Counted from the first letter of the stretch, positions 11,006 through 23,700 are shown. The stretch: 57,682 bases of DNA from Thamnocephalis sphaerospora (GCA_003614735.1 KZ992450.1:1-57682), one strand, 5' to 3'. Made by a program: numbers and translations. The notes: a model not told the origin generated them from the letters alone.

Positions 11006-12597
11006 ATGGAATTCATGAGCAATCTAAGCGGCGACAGCGCCGGGGCAGACCGCCCGTCGCTGTTTGAGCTCATTGCGCAGGATCAAATGCGCGACCTGCT
11101 GCGACCTGCGCTGCGTTATTTACTTACGGTGTGTAGACAGCATAGACACGGTGCTGGCCAGGACGGCCGATAGACGCTGACCTGCAGGACTAGGTCTACG
11201 CGGAACGCTACCCGCGCTATCTCTTGCGCGCACACCAATACTTTGACGAGGCATATCTGCTGCTTTCCTGGCTGGTGGAGCGCCATTACCTTGCGCAATG
11301 GGGTGAGCACGCCAGGCGCATTTATCCGTGCTGCGGCAAAAGTTGGGCCGCCAACGTACCGCGGCTAACTGTACGCATGCTACGACGACTAGGCGCTTCG
11401 TTTTCCGAAAACTTTTATGGTTTGAAGCGTGCGCGCACGAGCGAGCGGGGTGACAAGTGGACCAGCACCGATGTGAGCCGCTCTCTGCTTTTCCTAGTAC
11501 GTGCTGGACATGTGTGGCAATGTGTATAGGCAGGCTAATTGGTGCGTGCGGCGTCTAGGTTGGCCTGCCTTATCTGAAGCTGAAGCTTGACGAGGCGTTC
11601 GACAAAACACGCGGCGGTGCAGCGGCCGAGCTGTTTGGAGAGGATGAGGACGAAACACCGGTGGATGAAGAGGCGCAAGAGTTGGCCGAAATGGACGCGA
11701 CTGAGGCGGAGCGGCGTCGTCTGGGCATGCAGGCAAGTCCAGAGGAGCTGCGCTGTGTGCTAGCCTGCTTGCTAAACCGGTTGCGTGCAGACGACAACCG
11801 ATGCACTGCGATCCGCGGGACGCAAGCTACGCCGCCGTGCCGTGCGCGTATTCCGTGTGGTGTATCCGTGGATCAATGCCGGCTACCATGGCGCTACGCT
11901 GGCCTACCACATTGCATATCTTTATGACCGCACCCGGTTCTACTCGCCATGGCTGCATCTGCAGGGGATCGAGGTTCGCCGCATGTCCATGCAAGACTAT
12001 GTAAGACTATTAATGACATGCGCCACCAGCGTTAATGTGGCTAATCGTGCGCCCATGCGTGCACTTTGCAGCGCCAATACTATCAGCGCCAGGAGGAAGC
12101 AAGCGAGCGGTACCGCAACGCCGTAGCAGCGGGCAGCAGCAAGGGTGTGATGCTGCGCCGACTGCTGGCCTTTGGACTAGCACGTGGCCTCGACTGGCTC
12201 AAGGTGCTGCTACCAATGGGCATGTTCTTCTTCAAGTTCCTGGAGTGGTGGTATGCTTCCGATTATCACAAACGCACACAAGTGCGCCCCATTCCACCAC
12301 CACCCGAGCCGGTCCAGGTAAGCAAACACGTCGTGCACGGGTTGGAATAGATGCTTAGTATCGATCTGCTTTCCGCGCCGTCTACAGCCTGATGAACATG
12401 GCTTGCCACTTCCTGCGGATCCGAACATTTGTCCAATCTGCCTAAAGCATCGCACGAATCCAGCCGCCTTGCCAACCGGCTACGCCTATTGCTATCCGTG
12501 CATCTTCCACCATGTCGAGGAACATGGGCGGTGTCCAGTGACGCTAGCACGCGTCGAGCTCGAGCAGATTCGCAAGCTGTACACCAGTGGTATCTAG
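11006..12597 (+). CDS. PEX12: Peroxin-12, peroxisomal RING ubiquitin ligase subunit
   Basis: Pex12 works with Pex2 and Pex10 in the peroxisomal membrane to ubiquitinate the import receptor Pex5. Seven predicted exons: 11006-11128, 11194-11302, 11393-11496, 11559-11732, 11791-12000, 12072-12317 and 12388-12597, together 391 aa. Family signatures are [20 protein letters not shown] at the N-terminus, [24 protein letters not shown], the membrane segment [16 protein letters not shown], and a C-terminal RING ([11 protein letters not shown], then [18 protein letters not shown]). As is usual for Pex12, the RING lacks part of one zinc site. An acidic insertion ([10 protein letters not shown]) sits in exon 4. 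The fourth intron (11733-11790) appears to use a GC donor (CAG|GCAAGT). The third exon junction could also be read through in frame, but splicing restores family spacing. Confidence 0.92.
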
Positions 12598-12739
12598 TTC
12601 ATTCCGAGCACACCTCTATCGCCACGCAGCGCCATGACAATAAAGCGGCAAAATGTGTATAAGTAAAAACGATGCAATGCACTAAGCCGCCAAGGGGATG
12701 GACGTGGCGGCCAGCATGGCGGTGGCGCTACCCAGGGCG
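12598..12739. terminator. Shared 3' end region of PEX12 and MPP alpha genes
   Basis: A 142-bp gap lies between the converging stops. AATAAA at 12639-12644 fits a plus-strand poly(A) signal for PEX12. No clear matching signal for the opposite gene was seen. Confidence 0.5.
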
Positions 12740-14533
12740 CTACTGGCCAATGCCGTATTTATGCAGTACCCTGGACACGTCCTTGAGCTGCCGGACAGGG
12801 CCATACGAGACCACGGTCGGTTTACGACCGCTGCCATGCAGCATAGTGCCGGCCACGCGATGAATGTCCTCTAGCGTAACTGCGTCTACGCGAGCGCGCA
12901 TTTCTTCGGCCGACACGCGCTGGCCGTACACCTGCACCTGGCGGGCCAGATCCTCCAACTGCACCATGCGGCTTTCCAGGTTCATCAGCACGCTGCTCTT
13001 CAACTGATTCTTGGCACGATCCAGTTCGGATTGTTCCACAGCGCCAGGTTCAGCCAGTAGCGACAGCTCACGAGCAACCACGTCGGCAAGCGCATGTGCC
13101 CAGTCTGGACGGCAAGAGGCCGAGATGCCAAACAGGCCAGAGTCGCTGTAACCGTGCAGAAAGGCGACGCACGACTCGACCCAGTGATGGCGGTTGAGCA
13201 CGCGCGTGTACAGCCGCGAATACATGCCCTTGCCAGGGCCGCCGGCCGAGAAGCTGCCACCACCGCCCAAAAGTAGCTGCAGTGTCGCCAAGGGATACAT
13301 GTCTGGATTGGCAAGGCCGACTGCTTCAAAGCCCACGTACAGATGGGTATGCTCCTGATCGGGCACGTCCAAGGCAAGCGTGCCGCCTGTATACCGCGAA
13401 GGCATCATGGCCAGCGTGTACGGATCTTCGGCCGACATGAGATCCGAAGATGCATGGGCTGGTCGACCAAGCATGGTGGCAGCGGCCGAGGACAGGTTGC
13501 GCAGGATCGACGATGCGCCCTGATTCTTGGCGCTGGCCGCAGACGGCGACGACGTGCTGTCAGAGACGTGTGACGCCTGCTCCAAAAGCGGCATCAGACG
13601 CGAGTCGGGCGCAACCGACGCGTCCTGCACATGAGCCCAGTCGCCAAAGTGGCGCTGCGCAAGCGCAACAAGCTCCTCATGCGGCACCCCCGCTCCGGCC
13701 AGCACCACTCGGCCCGGCTGATACCAACGCCGACGATATTCCGCCAGTGTACCCAAATTGATCTGCTCCAGACGTTCCGGCGCACACAGCAGCGGAAGAC
13801 CAAGCGTATTGCCCTGATACGCTGCCTGATGCAGCAGCTCGGGCAGAATCAGTTCCGGCTTGGACCAGATTTCGTCCACTTCGTAAGGCACCGTCTCCCG
13901 CTGTTCTTGCAGCTCTTCCTCAGTCAGTCGTGGTGCACGCACAACATCGGCCAGCAAGTCAACCGTGTGGTTGACATCCTGCTTGAAGACAGCGGCCTGA
14001 TACATGAGACATTCGCGCGAGCTTGAGCAGGTCAGGTTGCCGCCCAGCTCTTCCATCTCCGCCATCAACTGGTGTCCGTCGCGTCTTTTGGTGCTCTACA
14101 CGGCCGATGCAGACATGTTAGCAGCGCGCACTGTCACAAACATCATCACCACGCATCTTTGCCCACCTTGAATGCCATCCGGTCCAGCAGGTGGCTGCAG
14201 CCCTGCGTGTTGGGACTCTCATACCGCGACCCGGCATCGACAAATACGCCCACCGAGGCAAAGTGTCCGGGCGTGCCCTCACTGGCTACACGCAGGCCAT
14301 TGGGCAGCGTTGTAATGCGCGTGGCAGACACCTTGGCTGGGTCGACGGTCGGTGCGCCATGCTATAGCAGCCGTGTATTAGTGACGGCGGGTAACCAGCG
14401 GTCCGATCGCTCGAATGCTCCCGCTTACCCGGGAGATCTGCGAGCTGAATGACCGGCCCAGGCCAGCCAGTGCGGCAGAGCGGCCAGCATACGGCTGTAC
14501 CCGTGGGAGAGTGCGCGTTATGCGAGCATACAT
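12740..14533 (-). CDS. MAS2: Mitochondrial processing peptidase alpha subunit
   Basis: This M16-family subunit recognises matrix targeting presequences while the beta subunit cuts. Exons are 14533-14429, 14361-14167 and 14095-12740, 551 aa. Exon 1 is exactly a mitochondrial presequence (MYARITRTLPRVQPYAGRSA..., Arg-rich, no acids). The mature part starts TRITTLPNGLRVASEGT-like and carries SHLLDRMAFKSTKRRDGHQL, where the beta-subunit zinc motif would be, plus the substrate-binding glycine-rich loop LLLGGGGSFSAGGPGKGMYS. The absence of HxxEH and the presence of the Gly loop identify the alpha subunit. A Ser/Ala-rich insertion (~residues 285-330) separates the two M16 halves. The C-terminus ends in RVLHKYGIGQ. 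Confidence 0.94.
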
Positions 14534-14724
14534 GGCCAAATGCAAGAGTAGCGAGCGGTAGGGAAAAGAGAGGCTGCACGTCCACACCTACACGCATACA
14601 CACACTTTATGTATCTCCTCGCATTGCACTGTCCATCACATCAGATTTGCCATGGTCACTGCCGCTACCAACCGGACTTTTTACTCACGGCGATATACAC
14701 TGAGACGCAGTTGCGGCTTCTGCA

Positions 14725-16439
14725 TTAACTGGTTACATCGTCAGCGCTATCGTCGGCGTCTGTGTCATCACCCAACCGCAGGAAGCGATTGTAGGATTCA
14801 CGAATGCACTCGCCGCCCTTGATCGGATCAAATGTAAACTTGTAACAGCCGCCATCGGCGCATACAACTACGCACAGTGTGAGCGATGTCTGCCAGCCCT
14901 TGCATGTCGCTAGACCACCCACCAATAATGGTATTCCGTTCCGGTCCAAACGCACAGATGCACCGACTGTCGGTAGGCAGCTGGCAATGGGCAAAGCTCC
15001 ACTCGGAGGAAAAGTACTTTGGCAGTAGGTCCTTCATAAATGCCAGTCTAACGTCAAATCCACGTTAGCAGCTGCATCGTCATGCGCAAGGGCGTCCGTA
15101 TGCCTACTTGGAATGTCGGTTGCCGCCCCATGAGCCACGCAAAGACATGGTCGGCGGACTGTGTAAACAGGTGAATACATGTGAGTCATAGCGGATTTAC
15201 GGCTGACGGACTGCTGCTTACCGAGCAGACTCTTCGCTGCTTGATCGCTGTGCTGCGCCGCTGCTGGCTGCGTCAAGATTAAAGACGTGGACAGTACCCT
15301 TGTCGGATGACACGCACAGGCGAGTCGAGTCGGCACTAAAAGCAATGCTATAGATTTCTGCTCGGTCTGCGCCTCGCCGCAGTTCATGCAGTAATTTCCC
15401 AGAAAGCGCTTCAAATACGCGAATAAGTGTTCCCTGGTGTGTGCGTATTAGCCTTCAGCGTGCGCACAAATGTCGTGTAGGTTCAGTCTACGCACTTTGT
15501 CGCTGGCACTCGCCAACAGCGTTCCTTCTGCATTCATAGCCAGACACCCCAGGGCCGCTGTATGCGCCGCAATAATACTGCTGCTGATGGTCATGTTGGC
15601 CAGTGGTGTAGTGACGCTCGAGACAGATGCACTGCGCGTCCGCCGGCCCTCGCCGCCCGGCTGTAGTGTCTCCTGAGCCAGAGCGCCATCCGCACGCTCA
15701 GACGACGTGCCTGCCGCAATAAATTGGCCCAAATCCACCACCTGAATATGCCCAGGTTGTCGTCCGGGAAACGCGAGCACCGCCAGCGACTTGGAGGTGG
15801 ACACCGCTACAAGGCCTATGGGTCTATCGCTTATCAGCCGACGCCTCTAGCGGTAGCATGACAAGCAGTACAGTACCCTTTTCATTGTCGGGCGTTTCAA
15901 ACATGTGCAATCGCTTGGGCTGAGCGCTGAAGGTGTACACGTACACTTTGTTGGCCAGCACGACGATGATTCTGCGGGATCACGCGCCGTTAGCACTGAT
16001 CGGATGGGCCTCATCTCTGCGCTAAACTTGCTTGTCACGCCGTAGTTTAACATTCTTGACTTCGCTGCGAAATTCCAGCTTCACAATGTCCTTTTCCTTG
16101 GAGTCATCCCAGAGCGTGACGTTGTTGGGCGAAAACTTTGGATCACGGCCACCGCCCGTCAAAGCGAGATAGTTGGTGCGAAATAGCATGCTTACAATGC
16201 CAATGCCACGGCCGCCAAAGTCTATCCATGCTCGCCAGCGTCAGCCTTTGAGCATCGGTGGCACGTTGACGTCAGCAGCGCCTACCTTGACGTTTTTTCT
16301 CCTTGAGTGGGTCGCAGTTGAAGATGCGAAAGCCAGAATCGAGCCCAACCGCAAAACAGCCATGGTCCTGATTAAAGTTAGCGTATAGGAGTCCGCGTGC
16401 GTCTGACGCACGACGTGTCCCGGTGCGCGTCAGATTCAT
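14725..16439 (-). CDS. PROPPIN beta-propeller, WIPI4/HSV2-type autophagy protein
   Basis: Members bind PI3P/PI(3,5)P2 and act in autophagosome formation or micronucleophagy. Eight predicted exons: 16439-16286, 16221-16032, 15971-15877, 15815-15496, 15433-15222, 15158-15108, 15047-14923 and 14867-14725, 429 aa. Signature blocks are [39 protein letters not shown], the PI-binding LRRG in [29 protein letters not shown] and [17 protein letters not shown] with the adjacent D-R-A-E-I-Y places it nearer WIPI3/4 and Hsv2 than Atg18 (FRRG). A low-complexity loop (~residues 180-230) is inserted within the propeller. The second intron (16031-15972) appears to have a GC donor (CAA|GCAAGT), the only choice giving [12 protein letters not shown]. 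The C-terminal tail is acidic ([11 protein letters not shown]). Confidence 0.9.
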
Positions 16440-18288
16440 AGCTGGCTGGCCACAGCACCTGTGACCTGTGGCTGAACAGTCTGTCTTGGAGTGTACGGTG
16501 TCCAAACGCCGTAATTGCCAACGCCCTGCAGCAGCAGTAGTAAATGAACACGGCTAATGTGCGCCTGACAGGCTACGTGCGATGATGAGTGGCAGTGGTG
16601 GTGATACGTGGTGCAGTGCGTACGACTATGGTACAAGCCGTGGTCAAACCCGCCGTGCGCGAGAGAAGCGTGCGGGTCGGCCAACGAGAGCAAGGTGGAG
16701 CAGGGCGACGGTATCGATGCGACGCTGTAGCAGCCAAGAAGTGCCGATGGCGGTCAAGGGAGACTGTGCTAAAAGACTGGGGGACTAGACGCGAGCGTGT
16801 ACAAGGTGGTTGCGCAATGGAAGAGGAGGAGGGCTGGAAGCGCCCACTGTGTCTGGCATGCACTGGTCAGGGGGAGCCACCACCACCCAGTCTGTATGTG
16901 TATGTGTGTGTGTGTGACTGTCCTTGCTCAACTGTGCATAGCATATCACGTGGCCACAAACGCCATACCATTCAACGCACTATCCAACGCACTATCCAAC
17001 GTCCCATGATGAGGGTCAAACGTATGGCAGACCCTTTGCCAGCGCAGCATGCCCGTTTCTTGGCGTACCCGACAATGGACCGAAACAGTGCTACTATGTA
17101 TATACGTGATTCTTGGCAGCGCGTCTAGCTGTTACCGGCAATGGCACATGGGCGGCGAGACGGGCTACTCAAGGCGAACAAGCATGAGAAGGTGTCGGTG
17201 GGCTGGTGGATCAGTTTCGTCTTTTTAACGCAAGCTGCTTGCCAGACCCTGCACTGCCAACTGCATCGTCCGCCACTGCTGTTGCTGCTGCCGCTGTTGC
17301 TGCTGTTTTCCTGCTTTCTTGTTGATCTGCTTGCTGCTTACTCTTTTGGTGTTGCACGGCTAAACGCCGCTAGGCCGCTGTGCTGCTTACCGCTTTCGTC
17401 TGCCTGCTAACCTGCCTACTCACTCGCCCTATTTGCCCCTGGGCGTGCACCCCCTTGGGTGGCTCCATACAGCTCGTGCTTTTGCTCGTTCCAGCTACGT
17501 CCGTGCTGCACCTCTTCTCTAGTATACATAGTCCACGCTCGTGCGACGCCTAAACCACTATTCTTATATTCCACCTGCGCGCAGCTTTCTCTCTCTCTCT
17601 CTTGTTTTGATTACTACGCGCTAACCTGCAGCCTACCTGCATTGGCTTCTGCCAGGTCACATCCCACCGCCCGCCTCGAGCGTTTTCTCACCGCGTGGTG
17701 GCTTCTGCTTGGGCATTCGCTGCGCAGAGACCACGCTCCTTGCAGCGCACGTGTGTGCTGGTGGCCCTTTTGTGCCCACGCATATACTTTTGCTAGACAC
17801 CCGCCGTCTCTGCAATCTTGATCCTCTTCATTGCCACGGCGCGTGTCTATCGCGTTGCTTTATCGAGCACGTCGACCGCAGCAGTAGCTCTGCATTCCCC
17901 GTGTCTGGCATTTTTTAGAAACTTCTGCCACACACTGCATTCGTCACTGCCTGGGTTCCACCACCTCCACCACCACCACTGCCACTACTCTTTCTTACTG
18001 TGTGCTATTCGTTGGCCGACGTGGATGGCTGCTGCTCTTGGTCCCTGACACATACTGTTTGGTAAGTCGGCTCGGTGATGCTGCGTGCTCGGGGTTCGGA
18101 AAAATGTCAGCCGAAGCAATTTGTCCGGTTCTCTATGGATTTTGGTTATCGTCTTACTAGAATGCCAAGAGCAGACAAGGCTTGAGGCGCACTCTAGTCA
18201 CATTCTGTCCTACCACCTGTTGCTGTATCTAACGGCCGCGACCTGTACATGTTAGGTTTTAGAGGCGCACGTCAGCTCCAATTATCTG

Positions 18289-18331
<43 letters not shown>

Positions 18332-18407
18332 TTCCCCTACGGCGACTGTCCTTACTTTACTATTGCCATCTCAGTGGCTGCATATAGCATCCACGCATTG
18401 CCTTTGA
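16440..18407. other. Long pyrimidine-rich region upstream of the flippase gene
   Basis: About 2 kb lies between the divergent PROPPIN and flippase genes. 16440-17130 holds a short TG-rich run (around 16890-16915) and a 13-bp ACGCACTATCCA-type direct repeat (16976-17000). From ~17210 to 18060 the plus strand is strikingly C/T-rich with many CTGCTGTTGCTG runs. A GTAAGT donor at 18062 and a CTCAG at ~18372 could bound a 5' UTR intron. Frames here look compositional, and no gene was recognised. Confidence 0.5.
18292..18331 (+). repeat. (ACT)n microsatellite
   Basis: About 13 uninterrupted ACT units end ~75 bp before the flippase start codon, probably inside its 5' leader or leader intron. Confidence 0.97.
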
Positions 18408-21400
18408 ATGCCGCTACGCGATAAAGTGCGTCGCGTTGCGCGCCGTGTACGCTTCGCCACGCTAGGGTCGCGAGCGCACGGCCGCAGGAACGCATCTGCA
18501 CGCAGTCTCCGCACACAGGATGGGGGCGATCTGGATTTAGATCTGCAGCATGGCGATTCACCCTTGCAGCTGATGCGGTCGACACGACAGCGGCGCATCC
18601 AGAGCACGTACTCGGCCATGAGCGCCGATGTGCGCTCTATTCTTCGTTCGCGTCCTGTAGGCCGCAGGCGTGGTGAAGATGGCGATACGCGGTGTGTGTA
18701 CGTGAATTTGCCGGCGCCTGAAGGTGCGGCCCAACAGCATGGCGTGGTCACCAATCGGATTCGCACCACAAAGTACACCATCTTCACGTTTCTGCCCAAG
18801 AACCTTTTTGAGCAGTTTCGACGCGCGGCCAACGTCTACTTTCTGCTGATGGCCGCGCTCCAATTGGTGCCATACTTTCAAGTGAGCAGCGTGCTGCTGA
18901 CACTTTTCCCCATCTGCTTTGTGTTGGCCTTAACGGCCGCCAAAGATGGCTTCGAGGACTGGAAGCGCCACCAGCAGGATCGCGATTTCAACAACACGCC
19001 CACGTCTACGCTGCAGCGCTGGCGGAACGTCAACTTTGAGCGTGAAGAGGCGGTGCCGCCTGGCTGGCGTGGTTGGCTGGTGCGTCTTGGTCGTCGCGTT
19101 CACTGGCCCTGGAAGTTGGCCGGCACTGGCAAGCGTACCGAATCCACGAATAGCTCGCGTCGTCCAACCACGACCGCAGCGGCAACAGCAACAGGTGTGA
19201 CAGTAGCGACCGCAGCAGCAAATGATGATGCGCTGGAGCAGACCCCCAACATGCAGGACGATCGGCCCACGGTGAGCCTACTGCACCGCGCCAACACGTA
19301 CGCCCCATCGCAGGCTGCATTTCAGCCAGCCGTCTGGAAGGATGTACGCATCGGTGACATTGTGCTTTTGCGTGGTGATGATCCGGTACCGGCTGATCTG
19401 GTGGTCCTTTCCAGCAGCGAGCCAGACGGCGAGTGCTATGTGGAGACCAAGAACCTGGACGGTGAAACGAATCTCAAAACACGCCGGTGCGTGCAGGAAA
19501 CAGCACACATCACCGATGCGGTGGATTGTGCGCAGGAGCGTTTATACGTAGAGAGCGAGGCCCCAACCTCGAATCTGTACTTGTACCGTGGTACGCTGCA
19601 CATTGCACGTGAGAACGCCAACATTACGCAGGACATGATGGAAAGGCTGGCCGAGTATCTGGGTCATGATGATGACGACGACGATGACTATTCCGCCGTC
19701 AAGCTCGACGATGACGATGATGGTAGCAACGGGGACGGAGTCGAGGAGGAGGAGGAGGAGGAGGAGGAGGAGGAGGAGGAGGACGATGACGACCTGACGG
19801 ACGCAGAGCGTGCACATCGGCTGCTTTCTTCCAACTTCAAGTCGATACGTCTGGACCAGAACAACACGCTGCTGCGTGGATCGATCGTTCGCAACACCGA
19901 ATGGGTTATCGCGTTGGCGATTTTCACGGGTGATGAGACAAAGATCATGCTAAACGCCGGCGCCACGCCGTCCAAGCGTAGTCGCATTGAAAAGCTGATG
20001 AATCGCCAGGTAAGTGTTGCGTGCGACGGGTACAAAACGGTCCGCACTCTGAGTGCTCACCATTGACCATTGCCGACGCTAGGTAATCATCAATTTCGTA
20101 TTTCTTCTTCTTCTCTGTGTGGCTTGCGCGGTCGGATACGCCATTTATTACTCGAACTGGAAAAAGTCGAATGTGATTGGGCTATTTGTGACTGACGATG
20201 GTGGCAGTGGACGTGCTGCGATTCTCAACTTTCTGTAAGTACAGCGACGCATAGAAGCGCGCAGGAACCTGGCTGACGACACTCTGTCCGGGTACACTTG
20301 TGCGCCTTGCAAACAGAGCGGCCTTGATTGTGTTCCAAAACATCATTCCCATCTCATTGTATATCAGTATCGAATTTGTCAAGACTTTCCACGCTTTCTG
20401 GATCTTCAGCGACCTGCGCATGTACGACGAAGAGAATGATCAGCCGTGTGTGCCAAAGACTTGGAACATCTCCGACGACCTGGGCCAGGTCGAGTACGTG
20501 TTTTCGGACAAGACTGGCACACTGACGCGCAACATCATGGAGTTTCGACGCTGTTCGATTCGCGGCCGGGCATATGGCGATCTGGCGCCGGACGAGGATA
20601 CAGATGCTGCGCGTGGCGCACGGATGCGTGCTGAGGATGAAGAGGAGGACGCAGAGGCTGCCAAGCAGAACGAGCGGCAGATTGCAATGCGTCGACTCCA
20701 GATGAAGCAGCAGTTCCTGGACGAGATGCAGCGCACCTTCCAGCCGCGATATGCCTTGGTGGATCCTGACAAGCTGACGTTTGCGGACCCGCAGCTGTTT
20801 GTGGACTTGCGCAGCGATGAACTGGACGAGTTTACCGATGATCATACAGGCAGCGTCGACTGGCGGTCCAGCACGGTGTCAAACATGCGTTACTCGCAGA
20901 GTGACCGTGATCGCACTGCTTCGGTGGCTGTCACGGGCTATGCTAGCAGTGAAGAGGAGCATGGCGATGAGCGACTCGACGACGCTGAAGATGTCGAGTC
21001 GCTTGGCGGCTGCTCTCTTTCACTCAAGAGTTCGATTCTGCAGCGACCACGCCGTTTCTTGGGCGTGTCAAGACCCGGCAGTAGTGTCGACCAGCTTTCG
21101 TTGAATCCGAGCATGCAGCAATTGGCGCTAGGATCGCCCAGCTTCACATTCACCACGCGTACGCAGGCGATTCGCGAGTACTACATGGCACTCGCGCTTT
21201 GTCACACGGTGATTGTGGAGCGTCCGGACGAGGACAGCGGAGCTAGCGAGTCTGTGTCCACGAGACGGCCAAGTCCCGAGCTGAACGATGCAAGCAACGG
21301 CCAGAATAGCCTCTCGCCTGGCGTATCTGCATCGCTGCTAGACTCACCTGCCACCTTAGCACCGCAGCCAATGGAGCGTATCCGTTACCGAGCCGAGTCG

Positions 21401-23700
21401 CCTGACGAAGACGCGCTGGTGTCGGCGGCACGCGACGTTGGTTTTGCGTTCCTAGGCCGTCGCCGTAACGAACTGATTGTGGATATCTTTGGTCGGACGC
21501 ACAACTTTGAGTTGCTCAATCTGCTGCCGTTTGATAGTACACGCAAGCGCATGTCGGTCATTGTGCGCCGCCCTGCACCGTGGAATGATATCGTCCTCTA
21601 CATCAAGGGTGCGGACAATGTCATTTTTGAGCGTCTGGCGCCTGGCCAGGACACCCTTATTGCCCAGACCAATGTGCAGCTGGAGGGGTACTCGCGCGAT
21701 GGTAAGCATTGGCAACGTGACAGTGGAACGATGCGTGCGAACAAGCTGACGCTCATTTGTGCTGCGTCTGTGCACTAGGTCTGCGTGTCATGCTTCTTGG
21801 CTGCAAGCGAATTGCACAGGACGACTATGATGATTGGCTGCGTGGCTACCAGGCAGCTAGTACATCGATGGTTGGCCGCGATGCGCTGCTGAACGCGTGT
21901 GCCGAGGAGATTGAGCAGGGCCTGACGCTAATAGGTGCGACGGCCATCGAGGACAAGCTGCAGGATGAGGTGCCCGACGTGATTGCTTCGTTGCGTCGCG
22001 CTGGCATCAAGGTCTGGGTGCTTACTGGCGATAAGCTGGAGACAGCCATCAACATCGGCTATTCGTGCAACCTACTCACTCACGAGATGCAGCTGTGGAC
22101 AGTGCGTGGAGGCAGCGAAGCAAGCGAGACGGTCGAGGAGTTTATCCGGATCGCAAAACGCGTCATGACCTCCAATGTCGCCGAAGATCCAGAGCATCGC
22201 GAGCAAGCATTGGTGATCGATGGCCAGGCACTCAAAGATGTGCTGGACAACCCGCGCTCTCGTCGCTATCTGCTCAGCATGTCCACACGCTGTCGGTCAG
22301 TGATCTGCTGCCGAGTGTCGCCGCTGCAAAAGGCTCAGGTGGTGCATCTGGTTCGCAAGGGCCGTCGTGCCATTACGCTTGCCATCGGCGACGGTGCCAA
22401 TGACGTCAGCATGATCCAGACGGCCAACATTGGCGTGGCCATTACCGGTCAGGAGGGCCTGCAGGCTGCCATGTCGTCCGACTACACCATTGCGCAGTTC
22501 CGCTTTCTGAAGCCGCTGCTTTTGATACACGGTCACTGGTCGTATCTGCGTGTGTCGGAGATGATTCTCAACTTTTTCTACAAAAACGTCCTCTACGCCA
22601 TGGCCGTCTTCTTTTACCAGATCTACTGCGGGTAAGACGCACCGCTTGCAGCCTCATCGACGAGGCAATGCTAACCAATATTGCGCATCCACAGCTTCTC
22701 GGCCGATATCTTTTGTGACTATATCTACGTGCAGCTGTACAATCTGGTGTTTACGCTTTTGCCGGTCCTTATTCTCGGTAGGTGGTGTTTGCCACATCCA
22801 CGGTCGTGCATAGCATTGGTGCTAACCCCCCATTCTCCGCCAACAGGCTGTTGCGACCAGTCGATCAACGCGCCGCGCGCACTGCACTACCCGCAGCTGT
22901 ACAAGCTAGGAATCAATCAAGAGCGGTACAACATGACGCGCTTCTGGCTCTACATTGTCGAGTCGGTGGCCCACGGCGCCATAATCTTCTTTGTTTTCTA
23001 CTCCATCTACAGCCAGAATCCGCCAATGCACGACGGCTTTACTGGAAGCATACAGGACTTTTCCTCGGCAGTTATCACTGTAGTGGTGGTTATTGCCTCG
23101 CTGTTTGTTGGATTCAACACTTATGCGTGGAACTGGATGATGCATGCGGCAGTATGGGGCACCATTGTCGTTACTGTTCTCTTCCTTGTCGTCATTTCCG
23201 AGATCGAATCGGCAAATCTGTACGGCGTGGCCAGCATTATCTACAGTCAGGCCAACTTTTGGCTTGCCGTGGTGCTCTCCATCGTGCTGTCGATGTTGCC
23301 GCGCTACACCTTCATGTTTGTCAAGCAGCGCTTCTTCCCCGAAGACCTTGACATTGTGCGCGAGATTCAGAAGCTGCATCTCGATGGTATTCAGCCCCAG
23401 CAGCACTATGGTGCTGACAGCGCCTTTGAGCCCAGAAAGGACAGTAACGCGACAGGAGTGACGGCCGGCGGCAGCGGCGTACACCTTGATATGCAGGAAA
23501 TGCCCAAGCTACCTGCGCGACCGCAGTTTTTGAGTAACCTACGAGCCAGTGGTGCAGATTCGGCCGCCGCCGGTCTGGACGGACTGACCGACACACCAGA
23601 CCGTCACGTTCTCTCGGGTGCAACCTACCTTTCCAGTCCGAGCCAAAGTAATTTGGAGGGCGTGGTGATCTACGACGGCCACACAGAGGCTAGGCCATGA
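18408..23700 (+). CDS. P4-ATPase phospholipid flippase, DNF1/2 type
   Basis: It translocates phospholipids to the cytosolic leaflet of plasma or endosomal membranes. Six predicted exons: 18408-20009, 20083-20234, 20317-21701, 21779-22631, 22695-22777 and 22847-23700, 1642 aa. Motifs seen are NRIRTTKYTIFTFLPKNLFE at the N-terminal signature, a DGE variant of the TGES motif (EPDGECYVETKNLDGETNLK), the phosphorylation site DKTGTLTRN, the nucleotide-binding segment RAESPDEDALV and K-G-A-D-N-V-I-F, then GDGANDVSMIQTANIGVAI, and C-terminal membrane helices. The length and N/P layout fit Dnf1/Dnf2 rather than Drs2. Oddities are an exceptional acidic run (poly-Asp, then ~13 Glu, then Asp) in the A-domain-proximal cytosolic loop, and a Ser-rich insertion before the N domain. 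The neighbouring LITAF gene follows in tandem. Confidence 0.93.
19744..19783 (+). repeat. (GAG)n coding microsatellite, poly-Glu
   Basis: About 13 GAG units encode a Glu run flanked by GAT/GAC Asp runs (19665-19795) in the flippase. Codon purity suggests recent slippage and possible length polymorphism. Confidence 0.95.
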
